From Paenibacillus faecalis (GTDB lineage: Bacteria > Bacillota > Bacilli > Paenibacillales > Paenibacillaceae), in assembly GCF_900289175.1 (NCBI RefSeq), contig NZ_LT985747.1:3143761-3207760 (forward strand): a stretch of DNA of 64,000 nt, in the 5' to 3' direction. The notes under the pieces were generated by a model, which made no database searches, was not told where the DNA came from, and was given only the letters and a program-made list of their open reading frames with translations. The translations under genes were made by a program, and so were the position numbers. Below are positions 19,011-26,095 of this stretch, piece by piece (the first letter of the stretch is position 1; each line of letters opens with the position of its first letter).

Positions 19011-19185
19011 AAAAGCCCCTCCAAGCTTTCCTCATCAAAATAGACCACAAATTGCACATGATTTTATCTTGCTCCCCCAATCTTATCATTATAAGGTCCG
19101 TGATTCATTCATGTTTCATTGGTTTATCGTTACATATATCGACCGGTATTGAGTCAAAATATGGCCAGAAAGGACTGAGCATATT

Positions 19186-19377
19186 ATGAGCGAAAAAAAA
19201 TCAGATTCAGACCAACGTTTTCCAGGCGTTCATCCCATCCCCGAACCGGATAATCCAGACGACAATGCAACCGATATGATTGATGAAGTTGTTGGTGCAA
19301 TTTTGGAAAACAAGGACGAAAAAGAGATTCTAAATGAAAAAAGCACATCCAAGGATAAAAGCATACGCGATGAATAA
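19186..19377 (+). CDS. small acidic hydrophilic protein, unknown function
   Basis: 63 codons, product rich in Asp, Glu, Lys and Ser, with no hydrophobic segment; the Pro-rich HPIPEPDNPDDNATDMIDEV part is followed by a charged tail. AAAGGA lies about 10 bp ahead of the ATG and a strong terminator follows 5 bp after the stop, which together support a real transcription unit. I do not recognise a family. Low complexity and small size keep confidence moderate. Confidence 0.55.
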   Translation: MSEKKSDSDQRFPGVHPIPEPDNPDDNATDMIDEVVGAILENKDEKEILNEKSTSKDKSIRDE

Positions 19378-19381
19378 ATAA

Positions 19382-19416
19382 CAAGGCCTAGAGCAATATG
19401 CTGCTTAGGCCTTGTT
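19382..19416 (+). terminator. terminator after the small acidic protein gene
   Basis: CAAGGCCTA and TTAGGCCTTG form a stem around a 14-base loop, followed by TTTAATT. Confidence 0.8.
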
Positions 19417-19513
19417 TAATTACATGTTACAAATTAGCAGAAATTCGAAAAATGGAGAGCTTTCCTGCTATTATATATTTAAAGATGTATTCAAGAAGGG
19501 GGCGGTTCATCTC

Positions 19514-20392
19514 ATGTCCAATCAGCCGTTTCTTGCTTCAGACCATAACGATACACCTGTTATTTCTAACCGCAGGCGATTATTGATGGTTATGATCGGA
19601 AGCATCATTGCTGCCTTCGGTCTGGATATGTTTCTCGTTCCAAACGGATTCATTGCCGGGGGCATTACTGGAATTTCAGCCTTGGCCTTTCAAGTAACCG
19701 GCCTTGCGACAGGGAAATTTCTGTTTATGCTCAACCTGCCGCTGATTATCATTCTGTTCCAGCAAGCTGACCGAGAGCTGGCCGTTAGGGCAACAACCGG
19801 ACTTGCCGTATTCTCGACCTGTTCGCTTCTGCTCCATCCCCTCCCACCTCTCGTTGAAGGCGGGGCGATAGCCGCAGGACTCGGCGGATTTTTCCTAGGT
19901 CTAGGCATAGGGATCGCAATCAAGCACGGAGCTATACTCGATATACTGCTACATTTACCCAAAATCCATTCACCCCTTAGAGCCATCATAAGCAAACTTC
20001 GCCTTTCCAACGCAGGCATAATTATCAATTTATTTGTTTTATCTCTGGCTGGTATGCTACTTGGTTTAGAACAGGCAATGTATTCTGCAATCGCCTGTCT
20101 AATGGCCCTTGAGGCCGCTCGATTAACCGCTTCCGGTTATTCATTAAAGCGGGAAATCGTCATTCACAGCTTTCACACTCGGGAAATTCAGAACTCTTTA
20201 GAGCAGATGCTCGGGAGGAAGTCTTTATCACTTCATATTTTAAATGATCCAGCTACTCTTGCGAAGCAACAACCTGATCAACTGTTGATATACCATATAC
20301 ATGTAATGGAAATGATCAGACTGAAATCAATCGTACGTAATATAGACCCATCCGCCTCTATCTTCGTGTCGCCGCTTCGTCAAAAATCATAA
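19514..20392 (+). CDS. YitT family membrane protein (DUF161/DUF2179)
   Basis: 292 residues. N-terminal membrane part with the YitT-type run GSIIAAFGLDMFLVPNGFIAGGITGISAL, about five hydrophobic segments, and a C-terminal cytoplasmic DUF2179-like domain (about 200-290). The ATG at 19514 is chosen for its GGGGGCGG at 8 bp; the open frame from 19412 runs into the preceding terminator. Function of the family is not established. It stands alone, with a terminator after it. Confidence 0.88.
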   Translation: MSNQPFLASDHNDTPVISNRRRLLMVMIGSIIAAFGLDMFLVPNGFIAGGITGISALAFQVTGLATGKFLFMLNLPLIIILFQQADRELAVRATTGLAVFSTCSLLLHPLPPLVEGGAIAAGLGGFFLGLGIGIAIKHGAILDILLHLPKIHSPLRAIISKLRLSNAGIIINLFVLSLAGMLLGLEQAMYSAIACLMALEAARLTASGYSLKREIVIHSFHTREIQNSLEQMLGRKSLSLHILNDPATLAKQQPDQLLIYHIHVMEMIRLKSIVRNIDPSASIFVSPLRQKS

Positions 20393-20393
20393 C

Positions 20394-20440
20394 AATGAGC
20401 TGGCTCGTAGTCATTATTCGTACGAGTACCAGCTCATTTT
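20394..20440. terminator. terminator between YitT gene and DUF2905 gene
   Basis: AATGAGCTGGCTCGTA pairs with TACGAGTACCAGCTCATT apart from one mismatch, followed by TTATT; A-rich enough on the other side to serve both convergent genes. Confidence 0.75.
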
Positions 20441-20472
20441 ATTATGTGAGCCATAACCTGCCCACCTTCCGT

Positions 20473-20688
20473 TTATTTCCGAAAATGCTGGATCAGAAAC
20501 ATAATCGCAGACCCGACAAGACTCAAAATGATACAAGTGACAATAGGAAAATAAAACTTAAAACCAGGCCGGTCAATGACAATGTCACCCGGAAGTCGGC
20601 CTATCCATCGTCCGATCAGCGGCCACAATAAACCAATTACAATCAATGTAACACCAAGAATCACCAATGTTCGAGTTACCGGATGCAA
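20473..20688 (-). CDS. DUF2905 domain small membrane protein
   Basis: 71 residues with two membrane segments (LVILGVTLIVIGLLWPLI and FPIVTCIILSLVGSAIMFLI) separated by the DUF2905 signature GRLPGDIVIDRPGFKFYFPI. Start is TTG at 20688, nine bases after GAGGTG; an in-frame stop lies just upstream, so no longer start exists. Function unknown; such proteins often stand next to ruvB or other housekeeping genes, here next to a phosphodiesterase gene 31 bp upstream on the same strand, probably one transcript. Confidence 0.85.
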   Translation of the reverse strand: MHPVTRTLVILGVTLIVIGLLWPLIGRWIGRLPGDIVIDRPGFKFYFPIVTCIILSLVGSAIMFLIQHFRK

Positions 20689-20719
20689 CGATGATCACCT
20701 CGACATCATTATACATGAT

Positions 20720-21580
20720 TTACAGCAGGTCCGGATAATCGGTTATGATCCCGTCAACAGCTGAATTTTGAAGCAGTGCCATGTCGAGCATATGCTTTAC
20801 ATTCCAGACGAATACCTTCATGCCTGCTTTATGGATTTTTTGAATATTATCTTTATTTGCAGCATCCAGTGACGGATTTACATATTGTGCGAACTGAACA
20901 AATTCCCCAATCCGTCCATCCGTCAACTCTAACGGATTGGATACTAAAACAGCAAGAGGAACGCTCGGCATGATCTTGTGAAACCGTTGAAGAGATACGG
21001 AGTTAAAAGACTGTACTATAACTTCCGGAATCTCCTCAGACGGTTTATCCAACCGATATTTCCGCAACAAATCCGCTACTTTTTGTTCAATCCCCGGGTA
21101 GATTGCTGGTGATTTCATCTCAATTAACAACGGCATTTTTCCTCCAAATCTCTCTAAAACCTCCTCAAGCGTCGGGATTTTTTCTCCCTTAAACAAAGGA
21201 TCATACCATAAACCTACATCCAGCTTTTGAAGCTGCTCCAATGTCATATTCCGTACAAGCCCTTTGGCGTTACTTACTCTGTTCACATTAGTGTCATGAA
21301 TAACGACCGCATGATCGTCACGGCTCAGTTGTACATCCAGCTCGATCATATCAGCCCCTAAAGCCCGGGCACGCTCGAATGCCGCCATCGTATTTTCTGG
21401 TGCATAACCGGATGCCCCCCGATGAGCAATTCGAAGAATTTTACGATCCATGGCCGTCAGCGTTCCGTTAATACTGTCCTTTCCGAGAAGTGCATACGCA
21501 CTGTCACCCCATAAACTTAAAATAATGAATACCATAACAATCAATCGTAACCCCGTTCTCACCCAGCTCACCTTTTTCAC
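20720..21580 (-). CDS. glycerophosphodiester phosphodiesterase
   Basis: 286 residues, GDPD family (TIM barrel). N-terminal hydrophobic segment (LIVMVFIILSLWGDSAYA) suggests secretion or membrane anchoring. Active-site blocks: RIAHRGASGYAPENT (catalytic His), ELDVQLSRDDHAVVIHD (metal-binding Glu/Asp and second His), and LLIEMKSP; ends with VDGIITDYPDLL. It hydrolyses glycerophosphodiesters or teichoic-acid fragments to glycerol-3-phosphate. Start is GTG at 21580; AAGGAGGA lies about 14 bp upstream, a rather long spacing, so a slightly different start is possible. Confidence 0.9.
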   Translation of the reverse strand: MKKVSWVRTGLRLIVMVFIILSLWGDSAYALLGKDSINGTLTAMDRKILRIAHRGASGYAPENTMAAFERARALGADMIELDVQLSRDDHAVVIHDTNVNRVSNAKGLVRNMTLEQLQKLDVGLWYDPLFKGEKIPTLEEVLERFGGKMPLLIEMKSPAIYPGIEQKVADLLRKYRLDKPSEEIPEVIVQSFNSVSLQRFHKIMPSVPLAVLVSNPLELTDGRIGEFVQFAQYVNPSLDAANKDNIQKIHKAGMKVFVWNVKHMLDMALLQNSAVDGIITDYPDLL

Positions 21581-21658
21581 ATGAATATCGATTTCCTCCT
21601 TTTTTAAGTGGGTTTAGCTTTCCCCAAAGGATAGATTCCCATAAAAAATATAGTTTTC

Positions 21659-21736
21659 GTTCACTTCATACTTTATGACTTGTAAAATGAACGTAAATGG
21701 AGTAAATTGTACTTATATGAACGGTAACAGGTTCAT
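21659..21736 (+). promoter_or_regulatory. kduI promoter with ATGAAC/GTTCAT operator array
   Basis: A 20-bp palindrome ATGAAC-N8-GTTCAT lies at 21717-21736, and further half sites are GTTCAC (21659) and ATGAAC (21687), spaced 28-30 bp. A candidate promoter TTGTAA (21681) - 17 bp - TAAATT overlaps the 21687 half site. The DeoR regulator encoded in the same operon is the obvious candidate binder, by inference. Confidence 0.45.
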
Positions 21737-21763
21737 GATTACAGCATAAAGGAGATAGAAGAA

Positions 21764-22597
21764 ATGGAAAGACGTTACGCTTCACATCCGAATGAGGTTA
21801 AACAATTCGATACAGAAAGGCTTCGAAAGGAATTTCATATCCCAACTCTTTTTACCCCTGACAAACTGGAATTGGTTCTCACGCATGAGGATCGTTTCAT
21901 CGTAGGCGGAGCTCACCCTGTAAATAAAGATGTTAAATTGGAAACAGATATGAAAGAGCTGGGTGTAGACTACTTCCTAGAGCGCCGCGAGTTAGGTATT
22001 ATTAATGTGGGCGGAGATGGAGTTGTGATTGCAGACGGAACGGAACATAAGCTGGATCATAAAGAGTGCCTGTATGTCGGCATGGGTACGAAAGAAGTTA
22101 TTTTTAAAAGCACGGATGCCAAGCAGCCAGCCAAATTTTACTTGAATTCTGCGCCAGCCCATAAAACATTCCCAACAGCAAAAGCGACACTGGAAGAAGT
22201 GGATTCCAGCGCGCTCGGCGATATCAAAAACTCAAATGACCGTGTCATCTACCGCTTTATTCATCAGAACGGCATTCAAAGCGCACAGCTGGTCATGGGG
22301 ATGACTCTCCTCAAAACCGGAAACATGTGGAATACGATGCCAGCTCACACTCATCCGCGTCGTATGGAAGCGTATTTATATTTTGATCTGCCGGAAGACG
22401 CAGTCGTATTCCATCTGATGGGCGAACCGACTGAAACCCGTCATATCGTCATGAGAAATGAACAGGCGGTTATCTCGCCAAGCTGGTCCATTCATAGCGG
22501 TGTAGGAACAAGCAATTATACATTTATTTGGGGAATGGCCGGAGATAACAAAAGGTATGATGATATGGACCCAGTATCGATGAAAGAATTAAAATAG
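21764..22597 (+). CDS. kduI: 5-dehydro-4-deoxy-D-glucuronate isomerase
   Basis: 277 residues, the normal KduI length. Converts 5-keto-4-deoxyuronate, from unsaturated pectin or glycosaminoglycan oligomers, to 2,5-diketo-3-deoxygluconate in the cytoplasm. Start MERRYASHPNEVKQFDTERL and the cupin metal site MPAHTHPRRMEAYLYF (two His and a Glu) with a later His in SPSWSIHSGVG are family features. GGAGATAGAAGAA precedes the ATG. First gene of the kduI-deoR-kduD cluster; the product is the substrate of KduD. Confidence 0.95.
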   Translation: MERRYASHPNEVKQFDTERLRKEFHIPTLFTPDKLELVLTHEDRFIVGGAHPVNKDVKLETDMKELGVDYFLERRELGIINVGGDGVVIADGTEHKLDHKECLYVGMGTKEVIFKSTDAKQPAKFYLNSAPAHKTFPTAKATLEEVDSSALGDIKNSNDRVIYRFIHQNGIQSAQLVMGMTLLKTGNMWNTMPAHTHPRRMEAYLYFDLPEDAVVFHLMGEPTETRHIVMRNEQAVISPSWSIHSGVGTSNYTFIWGMAGDNKRYDDMDPVSMKELK

Positions 22598-22629
22598 AAG
22601 TAATACAATAAACGGAAGAGTGAATAGAA

Positions 22630-23388
22630 ATGAACCCTATTAGACGATACGAAAGCATCATGGAGCTGCTGCTGACTCAGAAGGAAGTCACGGTAGCTGA
22701 ACTAAGCGAGAGACTGCAGGTTACAGGAAAAACAATTCGGGAGGATCTCACGAAGCTGGAGGAGCAGGGATTGATTGTGCGAATTCACGGGGGAGCGATG
22801 CTTGCCCAAAAAGATCAATTCGGTATTCTCCCATCTAAAGAACCGCTGACCAAACATGCAGATCAAAAAATTGAGATCTCCACATTAGCCCTGCATCATA
22901 TACAGCCTGACGATATCATTGCTCTGGATGGCGGCAGCACGACGCTTGAAATTGCACGTAAACTACCTAATGAACGAATGACGGTCATTACGAATGATGT
23001 TTATATCATCAGCGAATTGGCATCCAAAGATCAGGTCCGGCTCGTCGTCCCTGGTGGTTACCGTGTGCGAAACATGCTCGCCGGGCCTGAGGCAGCAGAA
23101 TACGTGAAGCAGCTAAACATCCAGAAAGCTTTCGTATCGGCAACAGGGGTGCATTTAGAGCATGGCCTTTCCATATATACAGGAGATTTGATCGATTTCA
23201 AAAAAGCTCTGGTCAGTACTTCTCGCGAAGTATTTGCTGTAGCGCATCATCAAAAGTTCGGACAAACTGCGCTGCGTACTTTTGCCGCCTTGAATGAGTT
23301 AACATCGATCATTACCGATCGGGGACTTCCGGCAGAAACAGCCAAACAGTACCGCAATGCGGGAATCTCCATTGAAATGCCAGAATAA
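22630..23388 (+). CDS. DeoR/GlpR family transcriptional regulator
   Basis: 252 residues. N-terminal DeoR helix-turn-helix (EVTVAELSERLQVTGKTIRE, then DLTKLEEQGLIVRIHGGAML) and a C-terminal DeoRC sugar-phosphate sensor with the phosphate-binding GGSTTLEIARKL and TNDVYI. It sits between kduI and kduD, 32 bp after the former, and is probably the local regulator, perhaps responding to a hexuronate-derived intermediate. The usual pectin regulator in other bacteria is an IclR-type KdgR, so this is a lineage alternative. Confidence 0.9.
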   Translation: MNPIRRYESIMELLLTQKEVTVAELSERLQVTGKTIREDLTKLEEQGLIVRIHGGAMLAQKDQFGILPSKEPLTKHADQKIEISTLALHHIQPDDIIALDGGSTTLEIARKLPNERMTVITNDVYIISELASKDQVRLVVPGGYRVRNMLAGPEAAEYVKQLNIQKAFVSATGVHLEHGLSIYTGDLIDFKKALVSTSREVFAVAHHQKFGQTALRTFAALNELTSIITDRGLPAETAKQYRNAGISIEMPE

Positions 23389-23444
23389 TGCTTTTGCATT
23401 TCTGCACAACCTAATCATGCTTTACAAAAGGAGATGTACCTTTC

Positions 23445-24197
23445 ATGAACAGCTTTGACTTAACAGGTAAAACAGCGATGGTCACCGGATCTGCCCGCGG
23501 ACTTGGCCAAGGGATCGCTACCGCTCTTGCTGCTGCAGGTGCAGATATTGCTGCGGTATCTTACAGCTCAAGTGAGCAGACTTTACAGAGCGTCCGGTCA
23601 TACGGCAGACAAGGCGTGGATATTGTTGCCGATCTAAGTGATCATTCCAAACTTCAGGAAACATTTGATCAAGCCCTTCAGCTCACAGGTCATATTGATA
23701 TTCTTGTGAATAACGCCGGTATCATACGCCGGACACCCGTGAAAGATCACAGTGAGAAGGACTGGTTTGACGTCATTGATATCAACTTGAGCACTGTATA
23801 TCTTCTCTCTCAAATCGCCGGGCGTCATATGCTCGAAAGAGGAAGCGGAAAAATCATCAACATTTGCTCCATGCTCTCCTATCAGGGCGGTATGTTTGTT
23901 CCGGGATATACGGCAAGTAAACATGGAGTTGCAGGTCTTACCAAAGCATTTGCCAACGAATGGGCTGGAAGCGGTGTTCAGGTTAACGGCATCGCCCCGG
24001 GTTATATCGAAACCGATAATACAGCGCCTATACGCCAAGACCCGGAAAGAACCAAGTCGATTACAGAGCGCATACCAGCTGGTCGCTGGGGTAAGCCTGA
24101 AGATATCGGCGGCCCTGCTGTCTTTCTGTCCTCCTCCGCATCCGATTACGTAAACGGCCACGTCCTATGTGTCGACGGCGGTTGGATGTCCAGATAA
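23445..24197 (+). CDS. kduD: 2-dehydro-3-deoxy-D-gluconate 5-dehydrogenase
   Basis: 250-residue short-chain dehydrogenase. NAD site TGSARGLGQGIA, NNAGI motif, catalytic Ser in ICSMLSYQGG and YTASKHG (Tyr/Lys). Reduces 2,5-diketo-3-deoxygluconate to KDG, which then enters the KdgK/KdgA route (genes not in this window). AAGGAGATGTACCTTTC precedes the ATG. Assignment as KduD rather than a general SDR rests on the neighbouring kduI and on overall similarity. Confidence 0.9.
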   Translation: MNSFDLTGKTAMVTGSARGLGQGIATALAAAGADIAAVSYSSSEQTLQSVRSYGRQGVDIVADLSDHSKLQETFDQALQLTGHIDILVNNAGIIRRTPVKDHSEKDWFDVIDINLSTVYLLSQIAGRHMLERGSGKIINICSMLSYQGGMFVPGYTASKHGVAGLTKAFANEWAGSGVQVNGIAPGYIETDNTAPIRQDPERTKSITERIPAGRWGKPEDIGGPAVFLSSSASDYVNGHVLCVDGGWMSR

Positions 24198-24232
24198 CAA
24201 ACGATATTTAATAATGCCATCTTACTTTTTTA

Positions 24233-24277
24233 AAGCTTAATCCAGGCGGAATATCCGCGAAGATTAAGCTTTTTTTG
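24233..24277 (+). terminator. terminator of the kdu cluster
   Basis: AAGCTTAATC and GATTAAGCTT form a 10-bp stem, with an inner GCGGAATATCCGC hairpin, followed by seven T. Confidence 0.88.
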
Positions 24278-24384
24278 CGTTCCAGCTCATCCGCCGCTTC
24301 TATACGAATACATCACGCTGATTAGGAAAACCTAACTTTAATAAAAAAACGACTGGAAATCCAAAGCTGGAAAGGGTGGATAAA

Positions 24385-25251
24385 ATGGTCAGACAACCAT
24401 ACTCCATTAAAACATTGCTGGTCATGATAATATTGGCACTACTTCTTCCGGGATGTGGCGTAAAAAGCTATGACAGAACTCCAAATCCAAATATGGGGGT
24501 AGACCCGCTGCGGGTAAAGACTGGTGGACTCTTGCAAAATGCAGCATTAAAGAATACTTTACGTATCGGAACTACAAGCGATTTTCCGCCTTTCAGCTAT
24601 CATGGAACAGGCGATCGGTTAACAGGTTTTGATGTCGAAATCGCTGAAGAAGTTGCCAGACACCTGAAAATGAAAGCTGTCTTTGTTGAAGTGAAAGAAA
24701 ATGACCTGCTGCCAGGCTTATCAGAAGGCAAGTATGATGCAGTCTTTAGTGAAGTTGCAGATAGCAAGGAGCATCGAGCGCTATATGATATGTCTCAACC
24801 CTATACAACCTCGGCTACAGTATTAGCAGTTCGGTCGAATGAAAGTAAGGTCGAGGGATTTACCGATCTGAAGGAACAGACGGTTGCTGTTGAAAAAGTG
24901 GATGAATATCAGCAGCTTGCCTCTAAATATGGAGCCAAAACCGTTGTAACCAATGATTTATCCGAGGCGGTTGATCTGCTCGTCAAACGTAAAGCAGATG
25001 CTATCATTACAAATAGCCTATCATTGCTGAACTTGAGCCAGCAAACCTCCGATTTCCCTTTAAAAACAGCGGCTTCCCTGAAACCGGCTCATCAGATATG
25101 CGCTGCGTTCCCAAAAGGTAATTCCGACCTTGTCGCTGCAGTCGATAATGCGCTGGAAGCTATGCACGCAGATGGAAGCTACCTCACCATTTGGAACAAA
25201 TATTTCGGCGATTCCCCAGCAGCGTACAAAGGAACTGTCGATCATAAATAA
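24385..25251 (+). CDS. orphan amino-acid-type substrate-binding lipoprotein
   Basis: 288 residues. Lipobox ALLLPGC with the Cys at 24, then a bacterial extracellular solute-binding family 3 domain from about residue 60 (LRIGTTSDFPPFSYHG, GFDVEIAEEVARHL, GKYDAVFSEV). ATG at 24385 follows AAAGGGTGG by 5 bp; a GTG at 24376 overlaps that site. No permease or ATPase gene lies nearby: it is flanked by terminators on both sides. It could serve a distant transporter or act as a sensor component. Ligand unknown. Confidence 0.88.
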   Translation: MVRQPYSIKTLLVMIILALLLPGCGVKSYDRTPNPNMGVDPLRVKTGGLLQNAALKNTLRIGTTSDFPPFSYHGTGDRLTGFDVEIAEEVARHLKMKAVFVEVKENDLLPGLSEGKYDAVFSEVADSKEHRALYDMSQPYTTSATVLAVRSNESKVEGFTDLKEQTVAVEKVDEYQQLASKYGAKTVVTNDLSEAVDLLVKRKADAIITNSLSLLNLSQQTSDFPLKTAASLKPAHQICAAFPKGNSDLVAAVDNALEAMHADGSYLTIWNKYFGDSPAAYKGTVDHK

Positions 25252-25283
25252 GCCCCCCGAAAATATTTCGGAGGGCTTTTTGC
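25252..25283 (+). terminator. terminator of orphan binding-protein gene
   Basis: AGCCC-CCGAAA pairs with TTTCGG-GGGCT around a short loop, followed by TTTTT. Confidence 0.88.
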
Positions 25284-25305
25284 TTATTATATTTATCTGA
25301 TAACT

Positions 25306-25917
25306 TTAGGCCTCACTTGCTTCTTCCGCCTGCTCTTCACCCGCTTCTGCTGCTTCTACAGCACGCGGAACAAGAACGGAGGCAAGCACCTCTTCACCGT
25401 CTGCAATCAATGTTATCCCTTGAGCCAAGTCAATATCGGCAACCGTTAGCTTATCGCCAATATCCATCCCGGAAACGTCCACTTCAATGGTAGTTGGAAG
25501 ATCTCCTGGCAAGCCTTCTATTTCCAGCTCGGTTACCTGGGTTTGCAGTACACCGCCTCTTTTGGTTCCTTTTGCTTCTCCCAAATACTCTACCGGAATC
25601 GTAACACGAACCACTTTATTCATCGATATACGAAGGAAATCAACGTGTATTACATTGCCACGCCGCTTCTGAACATCTTTAATCAGTACGGGAAGCGGAT
25701 CGGAGCCTGGAATGGCAAGATCAAACACTTCCGAACGACCTGTAATAAAAAGTCTTGAGGCTTCTTTCATATCAACGGAAACCGGAATCGTTTCCATGTT
25801 AGAGCCGTACACAACGCCGGGAAGACCTCCATTTTGACGAAGACTGCGACGTGAAGCCCGTGTAAACTCATTGCGAATTTCTGCTGTTAGTTGAACATTG
25901 TTCCCTTTTGATGACAT
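25306..25917 (-). CDS. rplY: 50S ribosomal protein L25 / general stress protein Ctc
   Basis: 203 residues: N-terminal L25 5S rRNA-binding domain (about 1-95), C-terminal TL5 domain (95-185) and an acidic Ala/Glu tail (EAAEAGEEQAEEASEA), the layout of Ctc proteins. The ATG at 25917 gives MSSKGNNVQLTAEIRNEF and has AGGAGGG about 11 bp upstream. In B. subtilis ctc is a classic sigma-B target; a matching promoter is seen here at 25965-25990. Monocistronic, convergent with the lipoprotein gene. Confidence 0.93.
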   Translation of the reverse strand: MSSKGNNVQLTAEIRNEFTRASRRSLRQNGGLPGVVYGSNMETIPVSVDMKEASRLFITGRSEVFDLAIPGSDPLPVLIKDVQKRRGNVIHVDFLRISMNKVVRVTIPVEYLGEAKGTKRGGVLQTQVTELEIEGLPGDLPTTIEVDVSGMDIGDKLTVADIDLAQGITLIADGEEVLASVLVPRAVEAAEAGEEQAEEASEA

Positions 25918-25964
25918 AGTGATAAACACCCTCCTCTTGAATGAAAACAAAGTCTAACTAACCA

Positions 25965-25990
25965 TTACCCCATTTTGATGGCTTTGAAAC
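25965..25990 (-). promoter_or_regulatory. sigma-B-like promoter of rplY/ctc
   Basis: Minus strand GTTTCA (25990-25985), 14 bp, GGGTAA (25970-25965). The sigma-B form is GTTTAA-N12-14-GGGTAT, one mismatch in each box. The start codon is about 48 bp downstream. Confidence 0.55.
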
Positions 25991-26026
25991 AACTATTTTT
26001 TATTTTGTTTAATTTTTTTAAAAACA

Positions 26027-26044
26027 GGGTAAATATAATTACCC
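26027..26044. repeat. 18-bp near-perfect palindrome upstream of rplY
   Basis: GGGTAAATATAATTACCC is symmetric except at one central pair. It lies between the pullulanase terminator and the rplY promoter and could be an operator; nothing identifies a binder. Confidence 0.4.
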
Positions 26045-26060
26045 CCTCTTTAAAATAATA

Positions 26061-26089
26061 CAGAGCCTTCGGCAAACCGAAGGCTCTAT
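26061..26089 (-). terminator. terminator of pulA
   Basis: AGAGCCTTCGG and CCGAAGGCTCT form an 11-bp stem with a CAAA/TTTG loop immediately after the pulA stop; the following minus-strand bases are T-rich. Confidence 0.85.
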
Positions 26090-26095
26090 TACATA

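Noticed and set aside
23634..24161. 175-codon minus frame inside kduD
   Set aside because: Overlaps the whole catalytic part of kduD; no start signal or family features.
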